From Penium margaritaceum (taxonomy: Eukaryota > Streptophyta > Zygnematophyceae > Desmidiales > Peniaceae), in NCBI GenBank assembly GCA_023375785.1, contig SZWC01000029.1, positions 653,230-717,229 on the forward strand: 64,000 nucleotides of DNA. The letters are read 5' to 3'. Shown one piece after another: positions 43,419-57,400 of this stretch. A model generated the notes under the pieces. The model ran no database searches and was not told the DNA's origin. It saw nothing but the letters and a program-made list of their open reading frames with translations. A program made the translations under genes and the position numbers. Each line of letters opens with the position of its first letter. Position 1 is the stretch's first letter.

Positions 43419-46330
43419 TGCGGGTAACTGCGTGTAAGGGGGTGTAAGTCCATGTAAGTTGTTGTAAGTGCGTGTAAGTGCGTGTAAGTATGTGTAAGTA
43501 CGCATAAGTACGTGTAAGTGTGTGTAAGTGCGTGTAACTGCGTGTAAGTGCGTGTAAGTACCGGTAAATACGTGTAAGTGCATGTACGTGCATGTAGGTG
43601 CGTGTTATTACGTGTGAGTACGTGTAAGGACATGTAAGTACGTGTAAGTTTATGTAAGTGTGTGTAAGTACGTGAAAGTGTGTGTAAGTGCCTATAAGTG
43701 CATGTAAGTATGTGTAACTACGTGTAAGTGCGTATAAGTGTGTGTAAGTGCGTGTAAGTGCGTGTAAGTGTGTGTAAGTGCGTATAAGTACGTGTAAGTA
43801 CGTGTAAGTGTGTATAACTACGTGTAAGTACGTGTTACTGTGTGTAAGTATGTGTAAGTGCGTGGAAGTACGTGTAAGTACGTGTAAATGCGTGTAAGTG
43901 CGTGTACGTGCGTGTAAGTGCGTGTAAGAGCGTGTTAGTGTTAGTAAGTGCGTGTAATTATGGGTAAGTATTTGTAAGTGCGTGAAAGTAATTGTAAGTG
44001 CGTGTAAGTGCGTGTAAGTTTGTGTAAGTGCATGTCAGTGCGTGTAAGTACAATTAACTGCGTGTAAGTGCGTGTAAGTACGTGTAAGTGCGTGTAAGTA
44101 CGTGTAAGTGCGTGTAAGTGTGTGTAAGTACGTGTAAGTGCATGTAAGTACGTGTAATTGCGTGTAAGTGTGTGTAAGTGCGTGTAAGTGTGTGTGTGTG
44201 CGTGTAAGTACATGTAAGTGCGCGTAAGTGCGTGTAAGTGTGTGTAAGTGTGTGTAAGTTCTTGCAAGTGTTTGTAAGTGCGTGTAATTGTGTGTAAGTA
44301 CGTATAAGTGTGTATAAGTGTGTGTAAGTACGTGTAAGTACGTGTAAGTGCTTTTAAGTGCGTGTAAGTGCGTGTAAGTGCGTGTAAGTGTATGTAAGTG
44401 CGTAGAAGTACATATAAGTGGAGGTAAGTGCGTGTAAGTGCGTGTGAGTGCGTGTAAGTGCCTGTAAGTACGTGTAAGTGTGTGTAAGTGTGTGTAAGTA
44501 CGTGTAAGTATATGTAAGTGCGTGTAAGTGCGTGTAACGGCGTGTAAGTGTGTGTAAGTGCGTGTAAATGTGTGTAAGTGCATGTAAGTGTGTGTAAGCA
44601 CGTGTAAGTGCCCGTAACTGCGTGTTAGTAGGTGTAAGTGCGTGGAAGTGCGTGTAAGTATATGTAAGTGCGTGTAAGTGTGTGTAAGTATGTGCAAGTG
44701 TATGTAGGTGCGTGTAAGTGTGTGTAAGTGCGTGTAAGTGTGTGCCAGTGCGTGTAAGTATTATTGAGTACGTGTAACTACGTGCAAGTGCGTACAAGTA
44801 CGTATAAGTGCATGTAAGTGCGTGTAACTTCGTGTAAGTGCGTGTAAGTACTTGTAAGTGCGTGTACGTGCGTGTTAGTGTGTGTAATTGCGTATAACTG
44901 CATGTAAGTGCGTGTAACTACGCGTACGTGTGTATAAGTATGTGTATGTGTGTAGAATTGCATATAAATGCGTGTAAGTGCTTGTAAGTGCGTGTAAGTG
45001 TGTGTAAGAGTGTGTAAGTACGTGTAAGTGTTCGAACGTGCATGTAAGTATGCATAAGTGTGTACAAGTGCATGTAAGTTCATGTAAGTGTGTGTAAGTG
45101 CCTGTAAGTGTGTGTAAGTGCGTGTAAGTGCGTGTAAGTACGTGTAAGTGTGTGGAAGTACGTGTAAGTGTGTGTAAGTGCGTGTAAGTACGTATAAGCG
45201 TGTGTAAGTATGTGTAGGTACGTGTAAGTGCGTGTAAGTGCGTGTAAGTGCGTCTAAGTATGTGTAACTGCGTATAAGTGAGTGTACGTGCGTGTACGTG
45301 CGTGCAAGTACGTAAGTGTATGTAGGTGCATGTAAGTGCATGTAACTGCGTATAACTGCGTCTGAGTGCGTGTAAGTACGTGTAAGTGTGTTTAAGTGCA
45401 GGTACGTACGTATAAGTGCGTGTAAGTACGTGTAAGTGCGTTTAAGTGTGTCTAAATGCGTTTAAGTGCATGTAGGTGTGTGTAAGTGCATGTAAGTGCG
45501 TGTAGGTGCGTGTAAGTGCATGTAAGTGCATGTAAGTACGTGTAGGTGCTTGTAAGTGCGTGGAATACTGTGTAAGTGCGTGCGTGTGTATACAAGTGCG
45601 GGGAAGTATGTATAAGTGTACGTAAGTGCGTGTAAGTGCATGGAAGTGCATGTAAGTGCGTGTAAGTGCATGTAAGTACGTGTGAGTGCGTGTAAGTTCG
45701 TGTAAGTGTGTGGAATACTGTGCAAGTGCGTGCGTGTGAGTGTAAGTACGTGTAAGTGTAAGTGTAAGTGTGTATTGGTGTATGTAAGTGCGTGTAAGTG
45801 CGTGTAAGTACATGTAAGTGCGTGGTATACTGTGTAAGTGCGTGCGTGTAGGTGTACGTGCGTGTAAGTGCGTGTAAGTGTGTATAAGTGCTTGTAAGTA
45901 TATGTAAGTGCGTGTATGTGCATATAAGTGCGTGTAACTGCATGTAAGTGCGTGTAATTGTATGTACGTGCATGTAAATGCGTGAAAGTGTATGTGAGTG
46001 CGTATAAGTGTGTGTAAGTGTGTGTAAGTATGTGTAAGTGCATGTAAGTACGTGGAACTACATGTAACTGTGTGTAACTGCAGGTAAGTGCGTGTAAGTG
46101 CGTGTAAGTTCTTTTAAGTACTTGTAAGTGCGTATAATTGTGTGCTAGTGTATATACATGCGTATAAGTGCAAGTGCGTGTAAGTGCGTGTAAGTCCTTG
46201 TAAGTTCATTTAAGTAAGTGCGTATAAGTACGTTTAAGTATTCGTAAGTGCGTGTAAGTGCGTGTAAGTAGGTGTAAGTGCGTGTAAGTGTGTGTAAGTG
46301 TGTGTAACTACGTATAAGTGCTTGTAAGTA

Positions 46331-46530
46331 TGTGTAAGTGTGTGTACGTACGTGTAAGTGCGTGTAAGTGTGTGTAAGTACGTATTGGTGGGTATAAGTG
46401 CATGTAAGTGCGTGTAAGTATGTATAAGTATGTGTAAGTGTGTGTACGTACGTGTAAGTGCGTGTAAGTGTGTGTAAGTACGTATTGGTGGGTATAAGTG
46501 CATGTAAGTGCGTGTAAGTATGTATAAGTA
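46331..46530. repeat. Exact 100-bp tandem duplication (10 units)
   Basis: 46331-46430 and 46431-46530 are identical base for base, including rare units such as CGTATTGGTG and GGTATAAGTG. A further unit (46531-46540) continues the match. Perfect identity in a highly variable array marks a very recent unequal exchange or slippage, or an assembly error. Confidence 0.9.
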
Positions 46531-46560
46531 TGTGTAAGTGCGTGTAAGTGCGTGTAACTG

Positions 46561-46860
46561 CGTGTAACTACGTGTAAGTGTGTGTAAGTGCGTGTAAGTG
46601 TGTGTAAGTACACGTAAGAGTGTGTAAGTACGTGTAAGTGCGTGTAAGTACGTGTAAGTATGTGTAAGTACATGTAAGTACGTGTAAGTGCGTGTAAGTA
46701 CGTGTAAGTGCGTGTAACTACGTGTAAGTGTGTGTAAGTGCGTGTAAGTGTGTGTAAGTACACGTAAGAGTGTGTAAGTACGTGTAAGTGCGTGTAAGTA
46801 CGTGTAAGTATGTGTAAGTACATGTAAGTACGTGTAAGTGCATGTAAGTACGTATAAGTG
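46561..46860. repeat. Near-exact 150-bp tandem duplication (15 units)
   Basis: Units 46561-46710 recur at 46711-46860. The first 13 units are identical, including the rare CACGTAAGAG (46611 and 46761); the last two differ by one transition each. It lies 20 bp after the 100-bp duplication, so this spot has expanded twice. Confidence 0.88.
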
Positions 46861-47281
46861 CGTTTAAGTAGGTCTAAGTGCGTGGAAGTATGTGTAAGTA
46901 CGTGTAAGTGCGTGTAAGTGAGTGTAAGTATTTGTTAGTGCGTGTAAGTACGTAGAAGTGTGTGCAAGTGCGTGTAAGTGCGTGTAAGTGTGTGTAAGTA
47001 TGAGTAAGCACGCGTAAGTGCGTATTCGTGCGTATAAGTGCGTGTAAGTGTGTGTATTTACGTGTAAGTGTGTGTAAGTATGTGTAAGTGTGCGTAACTG
47101 CGTGTAAGTGCGTGTAAGTGCGTGTAAGTGCGTGTAAGTGTGTGTAAGTGCGTGTAAGTGCGTGTAAGTGTGTGTTAGTGCGTGTAAGTACGTATAAGTA
47201 CGTGTAAGTGTGTGTAAGTATGTATAAGTGCATGTAACTGTGTGTAAATGTGTGTAAGTACGTGTAAGTGCGTGTAAGTGC

Positions 47282-49300
47282 GTATAGTGTGGATATGTGC
47301 ATGTTACTGCGTGTAAGTGCGTATAAGTGTGTGTAAGTACGTGTTAGTATGTGTAAGTGCATGTAAGTGCGTGTAAAAGCATGGAAGTGTGTGTAAGTGT
47401 ATGTAAGTGCGTGTAAGTACTTGTAAGTACGTGTAAGTGGGTCAAAGTGCGTATAAGTGCATGTAAGTGCGTGTAAGTGTGTGTAAGTGCGTGTAAGTGT
47501 ATGTAAGCACGTATAAGTGCGTATAAGTGCATATAAGTGTGTGAGAGTGCATGTAAGTGCGTGTAAGTGCATATAAGTGTGTGTAAGTACGTGTAAGTGC
47601 GTATAAGTGCGTGTAAGTGCGTTTAAGTGTGAGTAAGTACATGTAAGTACGTGTAAGTGTTCGTAACTGCATGTAAGTGCGCGTAAGTGTGTGTAAGTGC
47701 GTGTAAGTACATGTAAACAGGTGTAAGTGTGTGTAAGTGCATGTAAGTGTTTGTAAGTGAGTGTAAGTACGTGTCAGTGCGCGTAAGTGCGTGTAAGTTC
47801 GTGTAAATGCCTGTAATTGAGTGTAAGTGCAAGTAGCTGCGTGTAAGTGCGTGTAAGTGCGTGTAAGTGCGTGGAAGTATGTATAAGTGTTTATAAGTGT
47901 GTGCAAGTGAGTGTAAGTACGTGTAAGTACGTGTGAGTACGTGTAAGTGTGTGTATGTACGTGTAAGTACATGCAAGTGCGTGTAAGTGTATATAAGTGC
48001 GTGTAAGTGCGTGTAAGTGTGTGTAAGTGCGTATAAGTGGGTGTAAGTGCGTGTAAGTGCGTGATAGTACGTGTAAGTGTGTATAAGTGCATGTAAGTAC
48101 GTGTAGGTATGTGTAAGTGCGTGTAAGTGCGTGTAAGTGCATGTACGTGCCTGTAAGTGCGTGTAAGTGCGTATAAGTGCGTGTAAGTATGTGTAAGTGC
48201 GTTAAAATGTGTGTAAGTACATGTAAGTGCACGTAGGTGTGTGTAAGTCTGTGTTAGTATGCGGAAGTGTATGTAAGTGCGTAGAAGTGCGTGTAAGTGT
48301 GTGTAATTATGTATAAGTGCATGTAAGCACATATAAGTGCATGTAAGTGCGTGTAAGTGCGTGTAAGTGCGTCTAAGTGTATGTAAGTACGTGTAAGTGT
48401 GTGTAAGTGCGTATAGTGTGGGTAAGTACATGTAACTGCGTGTAAGTGTGTGTAAGTGTGTATAAGTACGTGTTAGTGTGTGTAAGTGCGTGTAAGGGTG
48501 TGTAAAAGCATGGAAGTGTGTGTAAGTGTATGTAAGTGCGTGTAAGTACGTGTAACTACGTGTAAGTGGGTCAAAGTGCGTATAAGTGCATTTAAGTGCG
48601 CGTAAGTGTGTGTAAGTGCGTGTAAGTGTGTGTAAGCACGTACAAGTGTGTATAAGAGCATATAAGTGTGTGACAGTGCAGATAAATGTGTGTAAGTGCA
48701 TGTAAGTGTGTGTAAGTGCGTGTAAGTGCGTGTACGTACGTGTAAGTGCGTTTAAGTGTGAGTAAGTACATGTAAGTACGTGTAAGTGTTCGTAACTGCA
48801 TGTAAGTGCGCGTAAGTGTGTGTAAGTGCGTGTAAGTAGGTGTAAACGCGTATAAGTGCGTGTAAGTGCATGTAAGTGTTTGTAAGTGCGTGCAAGTATG
48901 TGTAAGTGCGCGTAAGTGCGTGTAAGTTCGTGTAAGTGCCTGTAATTGCGTGTAAGTGCAAGTAGCTGCGTGTAAGTGCGTGTAAGTGCGTGTAAGTGCG
49001 TGGAAGTATGTATGAGTGTGTATAAGTGTGTGCAAGTGAGTGTAAGTACGTATAAGCACGTGTAAGTACGTGTAAGTGCGTGTAAGTACGTGTAAGTATG
49101 TGTAAGTGCGTGTAAGAACGTGTAAGTGTGTGTAAGTGCGTGTAAGTGGGTGTAAGTGCGTGTAAGTGCGTGTTAGTACGTGTAAGTGTGTATAACTGCA
49201 TGTAAGTACGTGTAAGTATGTGTAAGTGCTTTTAAGTGTGTGTAAGTACATGTAAGTGCGTGTAGGTGTGTGGAAGTCCGTGTTAGTGCGCGGAAGTGTG
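47282..49300. repeat. 1129-bp higher-order repeat, two tandem copies
   Basis: Rare variants recur with a constant offset of 1129: GTATAGTG at 47282 and 48411, AAAAGCATGG at 47375 and 48504, GTCAAAGTGC at 47441 and 48570, and GCAAGTAGCTGC at 47829 and 48958. Further on, GTGTTAG followed by GCGGAAG at 48251 and 49280 and GTCT(A/G)AG at 48371 and 49400 are offset 1029, so exactly ten units were lost from the second copy between these markers. Confidence 0.85.
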
Positions 49301-51460
49301 TGGAAGTGCATAGAAGTGCGTGTAAGTGTGTGTAACTATGTATAAGTGCGTGTAAGTACATATAAGTGCATGTAAGTGCGTGTAAGTGCGTGTAAGTGCG
49401 TCTGAGTGTATGTAAGTACGTGTAAATGCGTATAAGTGCGTGTAAGTGCGTGTAAGCATGGTAAGTGCATGTAACTGCGTATAAGTATGTGTAAGTGTGT
49501 ATAAGTGGGTGTAAGTGCGTGTAAGTGCGTGTTAGTGCATGTAAGTGTATGTAAGTGTGTGTAAGTATGTGCAAGTGCATGTAAGTGTGTGTGAGTGTGT
49601 GTAAGTGCATATAAGGGTGTGTAAGTGCATGTAAGTGTGTATAAGTGGGTGTAAGTGCATGTACATGTGTGTAACTGCGTGTAAGTGTGTGTAAGTGCAG
49701 GTAAGTGTGCGTAAGTGCGTGTAAGTGCGTATAAGTGCATGTAAGTGCGTGTAATTGTGTGTAAGTGCGTGTAAGGACATATAAGTGCGTATAAGTGCGT
49801 GTAAGTGTGTATAAGTGTGTATAAGTGTGTGTAAGTGCGTATAACTGCGTGTAAGTGCGTGTAAGTGCGTGTAAGTGCGTGTAAGTGTGTGTAAGTATGT
49901 GAAAGTGCGTGTAAATGCTTGTAAGTGCGTGTAAGTGCGTGTAAGTACGTGTAAGTGCGTGTAACTGCATGTAAGTGTTTGTAACTGCATGTAAGGATGT
50001 GTAAATCCGTCTAAGTGCGTGTAAGTGGGTATAAGTACGTGTAAGTACATGTAAGTGCTTGTAAGTGCGTGTAAGTGCGTGTTAGTGTGTGTTAGTGTTT
50101 GTAAGTTCTTGCAAGTACGTGTAAGTTTGTGTAAGTGTGTGTAAGTGCATGTAAGTGCGTGTAAGTACATGTAAGTGCTTGTAAGTGTGTGTAAGTGTGT
50201 GTAAGATCGTATAAGTGCATGTAAGTGCATGTAAGTACATGTAAGTGCGTGTAAGTACGTGTAAGTGCGTGTAAGTGTGTGTAAGTATGTGTAACTGTGT
50301 CTAAGTGTATGTAAGTGTATGTAAGTGCGTGTAAATGTGTGTAAGTACGTCTAAGTGCTTATAAGTGCGTGCAAGTGTGTGTAAGTATGTATACGTACCT
50401 GTAAGTGCGTGTAAGTGCGTGTAAGTGCATGTAAGTGTGTGTAACTGCGTAAAAGTGCGTATAACTGCATGTTTGTACGTATAAGTACGTATAAGTGCAT
50501 ATAACTGCATGTAAGTGCGTGTAAGTGTGTGTAATTACGTATACGTGTGTGTAAGTACGTGTACGTACGTGTAAGTGCGTGTAAGTGCATCTAAGTGTGT
50601 ATAAGTGCGTATAAGTACGTTTAAGTACGTGTAAGTGTGTGTAAGTGCGTGTAAGTATATATAAGTACGTGTAAGTGCATGTAAGTGTGTGTAAGTGCAT
50701 GTAAGTGCGTGTAAGTGCATGTAAGTATGTATATGTGGATATATGTACGTGCAAGTGCGTATAAGTGCGTGTAAGTATGTGTAAGTGTGTATAAGTATGT
50801 GTTAGTGCGTGTAAGTACGTGTAAGTGTGTGTAAGTGCGTGTAAGTGTGGATAAGTGTGTGTAAGTGTGTGTAAGTGTGTGTAAGTGAATGTAAGTATGT
50901 GTAAGTGCGTGTAAGTACGTGTAAGTGGGTGTAAGTACGTGTATGTGTGTATAAGTGTGTTAGGTGCGTGTAAGTGCCTGTAAGTACGTGTAAGTTCGTG
51001 TAGGTGTGTGTAAGTACGTGTAAGTGTGTGAAAGTGCGTGTAAGTAAGTGTATGTGCGTATAAGTACGTATAAGTACGTGTAAGTACGTGTAAGTGCGTG
51101 TAAGTGTGTGTAAGTGTGTGTAAATGCGTGTAAGTGTGTGTAAGTGTGTGTAAGTACGTGTAAGTGTGTGTATGTGCATATAAGTGCGTGAAAGTGTGTG
51201 TGAGTGAATGTAAGTGTGTGTAAGTATGTGTAAGTGTGTGTAAGTGCTTGTAAGCGCATGTAAGTGCTTGTATGTGCGTGTGTGCATATAAGTGCGTATA
51301 AGTACGTGTAAGTTCGTGTAAGTGCCTGTGTGTTTGTTTAAGTATGTGTAAGTACGTGTAAGTGCATGTAAGTGTATGTATGTTCATATAAGTACATGTA
51401 AGTACGTGCAAGTACGTGTAAGTGTGTATTAGTGCATGTTAGTGCGTGTAAGTGCATGTA

Positions 51461-54400
51461 AAGTGCGTGAAAGTGCGGTTTATGTACGTGTAATTTTGTG
51501 TGTGATCGTGTAAGTGCATGTTAGTGCATGGAAGTGTGTGTAAGTGCGTGTATATGCATGTAAGTGCGTGTAAGTATGTGTATGTACGTGTAAGTGCGTG
51601 TAAGTATGTGTAAGTACGTGTTAGTGTGTGTAAGTGCATGTAAGTGTGTGTAAGTGTGTGTAAGTACATATAATCACGTGTAAGTTTGTGTAAGTACATG
51701 TACATTTGTGTAAGTGCGTGTATGTGCATGTAGGTGTGTGTAAGTGTGTGTAAGTTTGTGTTAGTGCGTGTAAGTATGTATAAAAGCCAGTAATTGTGTG
51801 TAAGTGCATGTAAGTGCGTGTAGGTTTGTGTAAGTGCGTTGAAGTACGTATATGTGCATCTGTATAAGTGCGTGTAAGTGCATGTTAGTGTGTGTGAATG
51901 TGTATTAGTGTGTGTTAGTGTGTATAAGTGTGTGTAAATGTGAGTAAGTACATGTAAGTGCGTGTAAGTGCATGTAAGTGCGTGTAACTTCACGTAAGTA
52001 TGTGTAAGTGTGTTTAATTGTGTGTAAGTGTGTGTACGTGCATGGAAATACATGTAAGTTTGTGTATGTGTGTGTAAGTACGTGTAAGGGTGTGTAAGTA
52101 CGTGTAAGTGCATGTAAGTGCGTGTAAGTGCATGTCAGTACATGTAAGTGCGTGCAAGTATGTGCAAGTACGTGTAAGTGTGTGTAAGTACGTGTAAGTG
52201 CGTGTAAGTATGTGTAAGTATGCGTAAGTGTGTGTAAGTGCGTGTAAGTGTGTGTAAGTATGTGTAAGTTTGTGTAAGTGTGTGTAAGTGCGTGTAAGTG
52301 CGTGTAAGAACGGTTTAAGTACATGTTAGTGCGCGTAAGTATGTTTAACTTCGTGTAAGTGTGTGTAAGTATGTGTAAGTGCGTGTTAGTGCATGTACGT
52401 GCGTGTTAGTGCGTGTTAGTGCGTCTAAGTGCATGTAAGTGCATGAAAGTGTGTGTATGTTTGTGTAGGTACGTGGAAGTGTGTGCAAGTGCGTGTAAGC
52501 GTGTCTAAGTACGTGTAAGTGCGTGTAAGTGCACGTAAGTGCTTGTCAGTGCGTGTAAGTACGTATTAGTGCATGTAAGTGCGTGTAAGTGGGCATCAGT
52601 ACATGTACATTTGTGTAAGTATGTGCAAGTGCGAGTAAGTTTTTGTAAATGTGTGTAAGTCCATGTAAGTGCGTGTAAGAGCATATAAGTTCTTGTAAGT
52701 ACGTGTAAGTTGGTGTAAGTACATGTAAGTTCATATAAGTGCATGTAAGTATGTGTAAGTGTGTTTATGTGCGTCTTAGTGCGTGTCAGTGTGTGTAAGC
52801 ACGTACAAGTGTGCGTAAGTGCATGTAAGTGCGTATAAGTGTGTGTAGGCGCATGTAAGTGCGTGTAAGTTTGTGTAAGTACGTGTAAGTGCTTGTCGGT
52901 GCGTGTAAGTACGTGTAAATACATGTTAGTGTGTGCAAGTATGTATAAGTGCGTGTAAGTGTGTGTAAGTAGATGAAAGTGCGTGTAAATGCGTGTAAGT
53001 GTGTGTGAGTGCATGTAAGTTTGTGTAAGTATGTGTAAGTGCGTGTAAGTGCGTGTAGCTACGTGTATGTACGTGTAAGTACGTGTAAGTGCAAGCAAGT
53101 GCGTGTAAGTATGTGTAAGTGCATATAAGCACATGTAAGTGCGTGTAAGTTCGTGTAAGTGCTAGTACGTACGTCCGTGTAAGTGCGTGTAAGTGCATAT
53201 TAGTGCGTGTAAATGTGTGTAAGTGCGTGTAAGTACATGTAAGTGCCTATTAGTGTGTGTAAGTGCGTGTAAGTGCATGTAAGTGCTTGTAAGTGAGTGT
53301 AAGTATGTGTAAGTATGTTTATGTACATGTAAGTCTGCGTAAGTGCATGTAAATACGTGGAAGTACGTGTAATTGCATGCACGTACGTGTGAGTACGTGT
53401 AAGTGGATGTGAGTTGGTGTAAGTGCGTGGAAGTATGTATAAGGGTTTTTAAGTGTGTGTCAGTATGTGTAAGTGCATGTAAGTACGTGTAAGTTCGTGT
53501 AAGTGCGTGTAAGTGCTTGTAAGTGTGTCTCCATACGTGTAAGTGTGTGTAAGCATGTGTAAGTGCGTGTAAGTTTGTGTAAGTATGTGTAAGTGCGTGT
53601 TAGTATGTGTAACTGCATGTAAGTATGAGTAAGTTCGTGTAATTGCGTGTTAGTGTGTGTAAGTGCGTGTAAGTGCATGTTAGTACGTGAAAGAGTATGT
53701 AAAGTGCGTGGAAGTACGTTTTATGTGCGTGTAATTTTGCGTAAGTTCGTATAAGTGCATGTAAGTATGTGGAAGTGTGTGTAAGTGCATGTAAGTGTGT
53801 GTATGTGCGTGTAAGTGTGTGTAAGTACGTGTAAGTGCATGTAAGTGCGTGTAAGTGTGTGGTAGTGCCTGTAAGTGCGTGTAAGTGTGTGTAAGTATGT
53901 GTAAGTGTGTGTCAGAGTGTGTAAGTTTGTGTAAGTTTGTGTAAATGTATGTACATTCGTATAAGTGCATATAGGTGCATGTAAGTACGTGTAAGTGTGT
54001 GTAAGTGTGTCTTAGTGCATGTTAGTGTATGTATGTGCGTATAGGTGTACATAAGTGCCTTTAAGTACGTGTAAGTGCATGTAAGTGCGTGTAAGTTTGC
54101 ATATGTGCGTGTAAGTGCATTTAAGTGCATGCAAGTGTGTGTAAGTGCATGTACGTGCGTGTGAGTACGTATAAGTGGGTGGACTTCATGTTAGTACGTG
54201 TAAGTATATGCAGGTGCATGTAAGTGCGTGTCAGTGTGTGTAAGTGTGTATACGTTGGTGTAAGTTTGTGTAAGTGCATGTAAGTGTGTATAAGTGCGTG
54301 TAAGTGCGTGTAAGTATGTGTAAGTACGTGTAAGTATGGTTAAGAGCGTGTAAGTGCGTGTAAGTACGTGTAGGTACGTGTAAGTGCGTGTAGGTGCGTG

Positions 54401-57400
54401 TGTATTCGTGTAAATGTGTGTAAGTACGTATAAGCACGTGTATGTGTGTGTAAGTTTGTGTAAGTGCGTGTAAGTGCATGAAAATGTGTGTAAGTGCGTG
54501 TAAGTGCATATAAGTGCATGTAAGTACATATAAGTGCGTGTAAGTGCATGTACGTGTGTGTAAGTGCGTGTAAGTGCGTGTAAGTGCGTGTAAGTACGTA
54601 TAAGTTTGTCTGTGTGCGTGTAAGTAGGTGTAAGTGTGTGTAAATGTGGTTTAAGTTCATATAAGTGCGTGTAAGTGTATGTCAGTACGTGTAAGTTTGT
54701 GAAAGTGCGTGTTAGTGCGTGTATATTTGTGTGAGTGCAAACAATTTCGTGTAAGTGCGTGTAAGTTTGTGTAAGTGCGTGTAAGTACGTGTTAGTGCGT
54801 GTCAGTGCGTGTAAGCACATATCAGTGTGTGTAGGTGTGTGTAAGTGTGTGTAAGTGTATGTAAGCACGTATAAGTATGTGTATGTTTGTGTGAGTGCAT
54901 GTAAGTACTTGTAAGTACGTGTAAGTACGTTTAAGTATGTGTTAGTGTGTGCAAGTGTGTGTACGTGCATGTAAGTGTGTGTAAGTGCTTGTAACTGCGT
55001 GTAAGTGCGTGTAAATACGTGTAAGTGCGTGTAAGTTTGTGTAAGTATATGTAAGTGCGTGTAAGTGCGTGTAAGTACGTGTATGTATGTGTGAGTACGT
55101 GTAAGTGCAAGTAAGTGCGTGTAAGTATGTATAAGTGCATATAAGCACATGTAAGTGCATGTAAGCTCGTGTATGTGTGTGTAAGTTCAAGTAAGTGCGT
55201 CCGTGTAAGTGTGTGTAAGTGCATGTTAGTGTGTGTACATGTGTGTTAGTGCGTGTAAGTGCATGTAACTGCCTGTAAATGCGCGTATGTATGTGTAAGT
55301 GCATTCACATACGTGTAAGTCTGTGTAACTGCGTATAAGTGCATGGAAGTGCATGTAAGTGCGTGTAAAAACGTGTGAGTGCATGTAGGTGGATGTGAGT
55401 GCGTGTAAGTGCGTGTAAGTATGTCTAAGTACGTGCAAGTGCGTGTCAGTATATGTAAGTGCGTGTAAGTATGTGTAAGTTTGTGCATGTTCCTGTAAGT
55501 GCGTGTAAGTGCGTGTAAGTACACGTAAGTGCGTGTAAGTGTGTGTAAATAAGTGTAAATGTGTGTAAGTATGTGTGAGTACGTGTAAGTTTGTGTAAGT
55601 ACGTGTAAGTACGTGAACGTGCGTGTAAATGCAATTTACGTTCGTGTAAGTGCGTGTAAGTACGTGTAAGTGTGTGTAAGTTTGTGTAAGCACGTATAAG
55701 TATGTGTTAGTGTGTATTAGTGTGTGTAAGTGCATGTAACCACGTGTAAGTGCGTGTAAGTGCATGTAAGTTCGTTTAAGTGCGTGTGAGTATGTGTCAG
55801 CGCGTGTAAGTACGTGTAAGTACGTGTAAGTATGTGTAAGTGCGTGTTAGTATGTGTCACTGCGTGTAAGTGCATATAAGTGCATGTAAGTACATGTAAG
55901 TGCGTGTAAGTGCATGTAAGTACGTTTAAGTGCGTGTAAGTTTGTGTAAGTGCGTGTAAGTGCCTGTAAGTGTGTATAAGTGCGTGTAAGTGCGTGTTAG
56001 TGTGTGCAAGTATGTGTAAGTGTGTGTACAAATGTATGTAAGTACGTGTAAGTATATGTAAGTGCATGTAAGTGCGTGTAAGTGCATATACGTTCGTGTA
56101 AGTACCTGTAAGTATGTCTGAGTTCGTGTAAATACGTGTATGTACTTTTAACTACATGTAAGTGCAAGAAAGTGCGTATAAGAATGTGTAAGTGCATGTA
56201 AGCACACGTAAGTGCATGTAAGTTTGTGTAAGTGTGTATAAGTGCAAGTAAGTGCGTCCGTGTAAGTACGTGTAAGTGCTTGTTAGTGTGTGTAAGTGTA
56301 TGTAAGTGCAGGTAAGTGCGTGTAAGTGTGTGTAAGTGCATGTAAGGGCATGTTAGTGCGTGTTAGTGCTTGTAAGTCCATGTAAGTGCATGTAAGTGCA
56401 TTTACATATATGTAAGTTTGTGTAAGTACGTGTAAGTACATGGAAGTACGTGTAAGTACGTCTAAGTGCATGTGAGTGAGTGTAAGTGGATGTGAGTGTG
56501 TGTAAGTGGGTATAAGTAGGTGTAAGTGTGTGTAAGTGTGTATCAGTTTGTGTAAGTGTGTATAAGTGCGTGTAAGTTTTTAAAAGTAAATGTAAGTGCA
56601 TGTAAGTGCGTGTCCGTGTGTGTAAGTGCGTGTAAGTGTGTGTAAGTGCGTGTAAGTACGTGTCAGTTTATGTAAGTGTGTGTAAGTACGTGTAAGTGCG
56701 TGTAAGTCCGTGTAAGTATGTGTACGTGCATGCAAGTGCGTGTATGTTTATATAAGTACGTGTGAGTGCGTGTAAGTGCGTGTAAGTGTGTGTTAGTACA
56801 TGTAAGTATGTGTAAAGTGGGTGGAAGTGCGGTTTATGTGCGTGTAATTTCGTGTAAGTTTGTGTAAGTACGTGTAAGTACGTGGAAGTGTATATACGTG
56901 TGTGTAAGTGTGTGTAAGTACTGTAAGTGCGTATAAAAATGTGTAAGTGCATGAAAGTGGGTGTAAGTGCGTGTTAGTGCGTATAAGTGCGTGTAAGTGT
57001 ATGTAAGTACGTATAAGTGTGTGTTAGCACGTGGAAGTTTGTGTAAGTGCGTGTAAGTGTGTATAAGTGTGTGTAAGTGCATGTAAGTGCGTGTAAGTGT
57101 GTGTACGTTCGTGTAAGTATGTGTAAGTGTGTGTAAGTGCGTGTAAGTGCATGTAAGTGCGTGTACGTGTGCATAAGTGCGTCTAAGTACGTTTAAGTGT
57201 GTTCAAGTATGTGTAAGTGTGTATAAGTACGTGTAAGTATGTGTGAGTACGTATTTGTATTTGTAAGTATGCGTAAGTGGATGTGAGTGTGTCTAAGTGT
57301 GTGTAAGTTCATGCAAGTGTGTATAAGTACATGTAAGTATGTGTAAGTGCGTGTAAGTACGTGTAAGTGCGTGTAGGTACATGTACGTGCGTGTAGGTGT

